Part shown: positions 6,485 through 6,576 of the stretch, one piece after another
Layout of the letters: each line of letters begins with the position of its first letter
How positions within the stretch are numbered: position 1 is the first letter of the stretch
Assembly (NCBI GenBank): GCA_029264635.1
Contig: JARIAA010000299.1
Span: 1 to 6,576, forward strand
Direction: 5' to 3'
From: Psychrobacter sp.
GTDB lineage: Bacteria; Pseudomonadota; Gammaproteobacteria; Pseudomonadales; Moraxellaceae
Length of the DNA stretch: 6,576 nt
Notes under the pieces: model-generated
The model's input: only the letters and a program-made list of their open reading frames with translations
What the model was told of the DNA's origin: nothing
Databases searched by the model: none
Position numbers and translations under genes: made by a program

Positions 6485-6576
6485 ATGAAAATTGTAGTTT
6501 TAGAATCACTAGGCATTAGTGATGAAACGTTAGATAGATTATCAAAACCTTTAACGGATAATGGCCATGAGTTAGT
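6485..6576 (+). CDS. Probable D-2-hydroxyacid dehydrogenase, N-terminal fragment
   Basis: The frame runs off the right edge after 30 complete codons. It begins MKIVVLESLGISDETL and continues to a GHELV segment. An opening KIVVLE strand, then a short helix, then 'PL...GHE' is typical of the N-terminal (substrate-side) domain of NAD-dependent D-isomer-specific 2-hydroxyacid dehydrogenases, which interconvert 2-oxoacids and D-2-hydroxyacids in the cytoplasm. The NAD-binding and catalytic Arg/Glu/His motifs lie outside the window, so the substrate cannot be named. The start is well supported: AGAGGGA (6469-6475) lies 9 bases before the ATG. The 260 bases between the tRNA and this gene hold no recognisable gene. 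A weak TTAACA (6436-6441) is the only -35-like element I noticed, and it has no good -10. With 30 residues, other NAD(P)-binding or Rossmann-like families remain possible. Confidence 0.65.
   Translation, partial: MKIVVLESLGISDETLDRLSKPLTDNGHEL

Overview
The window looks like chromosomal DNA from a gammaproteobacterium of the Moraxellaceae, most likely Psychrobacter or a close relative. This is inferred from moderate-to-low GC, AT-rich spacers, proteins rich in Asp, Asn, Gln and Ser, and a long, diverged RecC. No database was searched, so the genus is a judgement. I see no phage, transposase, integrase, CRISPR array or toxin-antitoxin pair.

Layout. Positions 1-4057 (minus strand) are one uninterrupted reading frame of 1352 codons that runs off the left edge. 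It is the gamma subunit of exodeoxyribonuclease V (RecC) and lacks only its C-terminal part. Positions 4058-4681 are a 624-base spacer between the divergent recC and plus-strand genes. It holds two inverted repeats, a weak hairpin in the presumed recC leader and a few tiny reading frames of doubtful reality. Positions 4682-5191 (plus) encode a 169-residue protein I do not recognise. Positions 5261-6067 (plus) encode a 268-residue protein with an N-terminal membrane anchor and a shortened domain resembling periplasmic substrate-binding proteins of the ModA type. A five-codon minicistron with the only good ribosome binding site overlaps its start. An AT-rich terminator follows, then a well-formed tRNA-Arg(CCU) gene (6149-6224) with its own promoter. 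At 6485 the first 30 codons of a probable D-2-hydroxyacid dehydrogenase begin and run off the right edge.

How the genes relate. RecC acts with RecB and RecD, which are not in the window, in double-strand break repair and degradation of linear DNA. The two plus-strand proteins at 4682 and 5261 are 69 bases apart, have no convincing terminator between them, and are probably co-transcribed. Nothing ties them functionally to recC, and their joint role is unknown. The tRNA and the dehydrogenase appear to be independent units.

The points most worth a second look are the replacement of several E. coli-type Chi-contacting residues in RecC, the minicistron at 5247-5264, and the reduced ModA-like membrane protein with its unrecognised partner. 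I did not find a clear new biological system, and most of the window is ordinary core chromosome.
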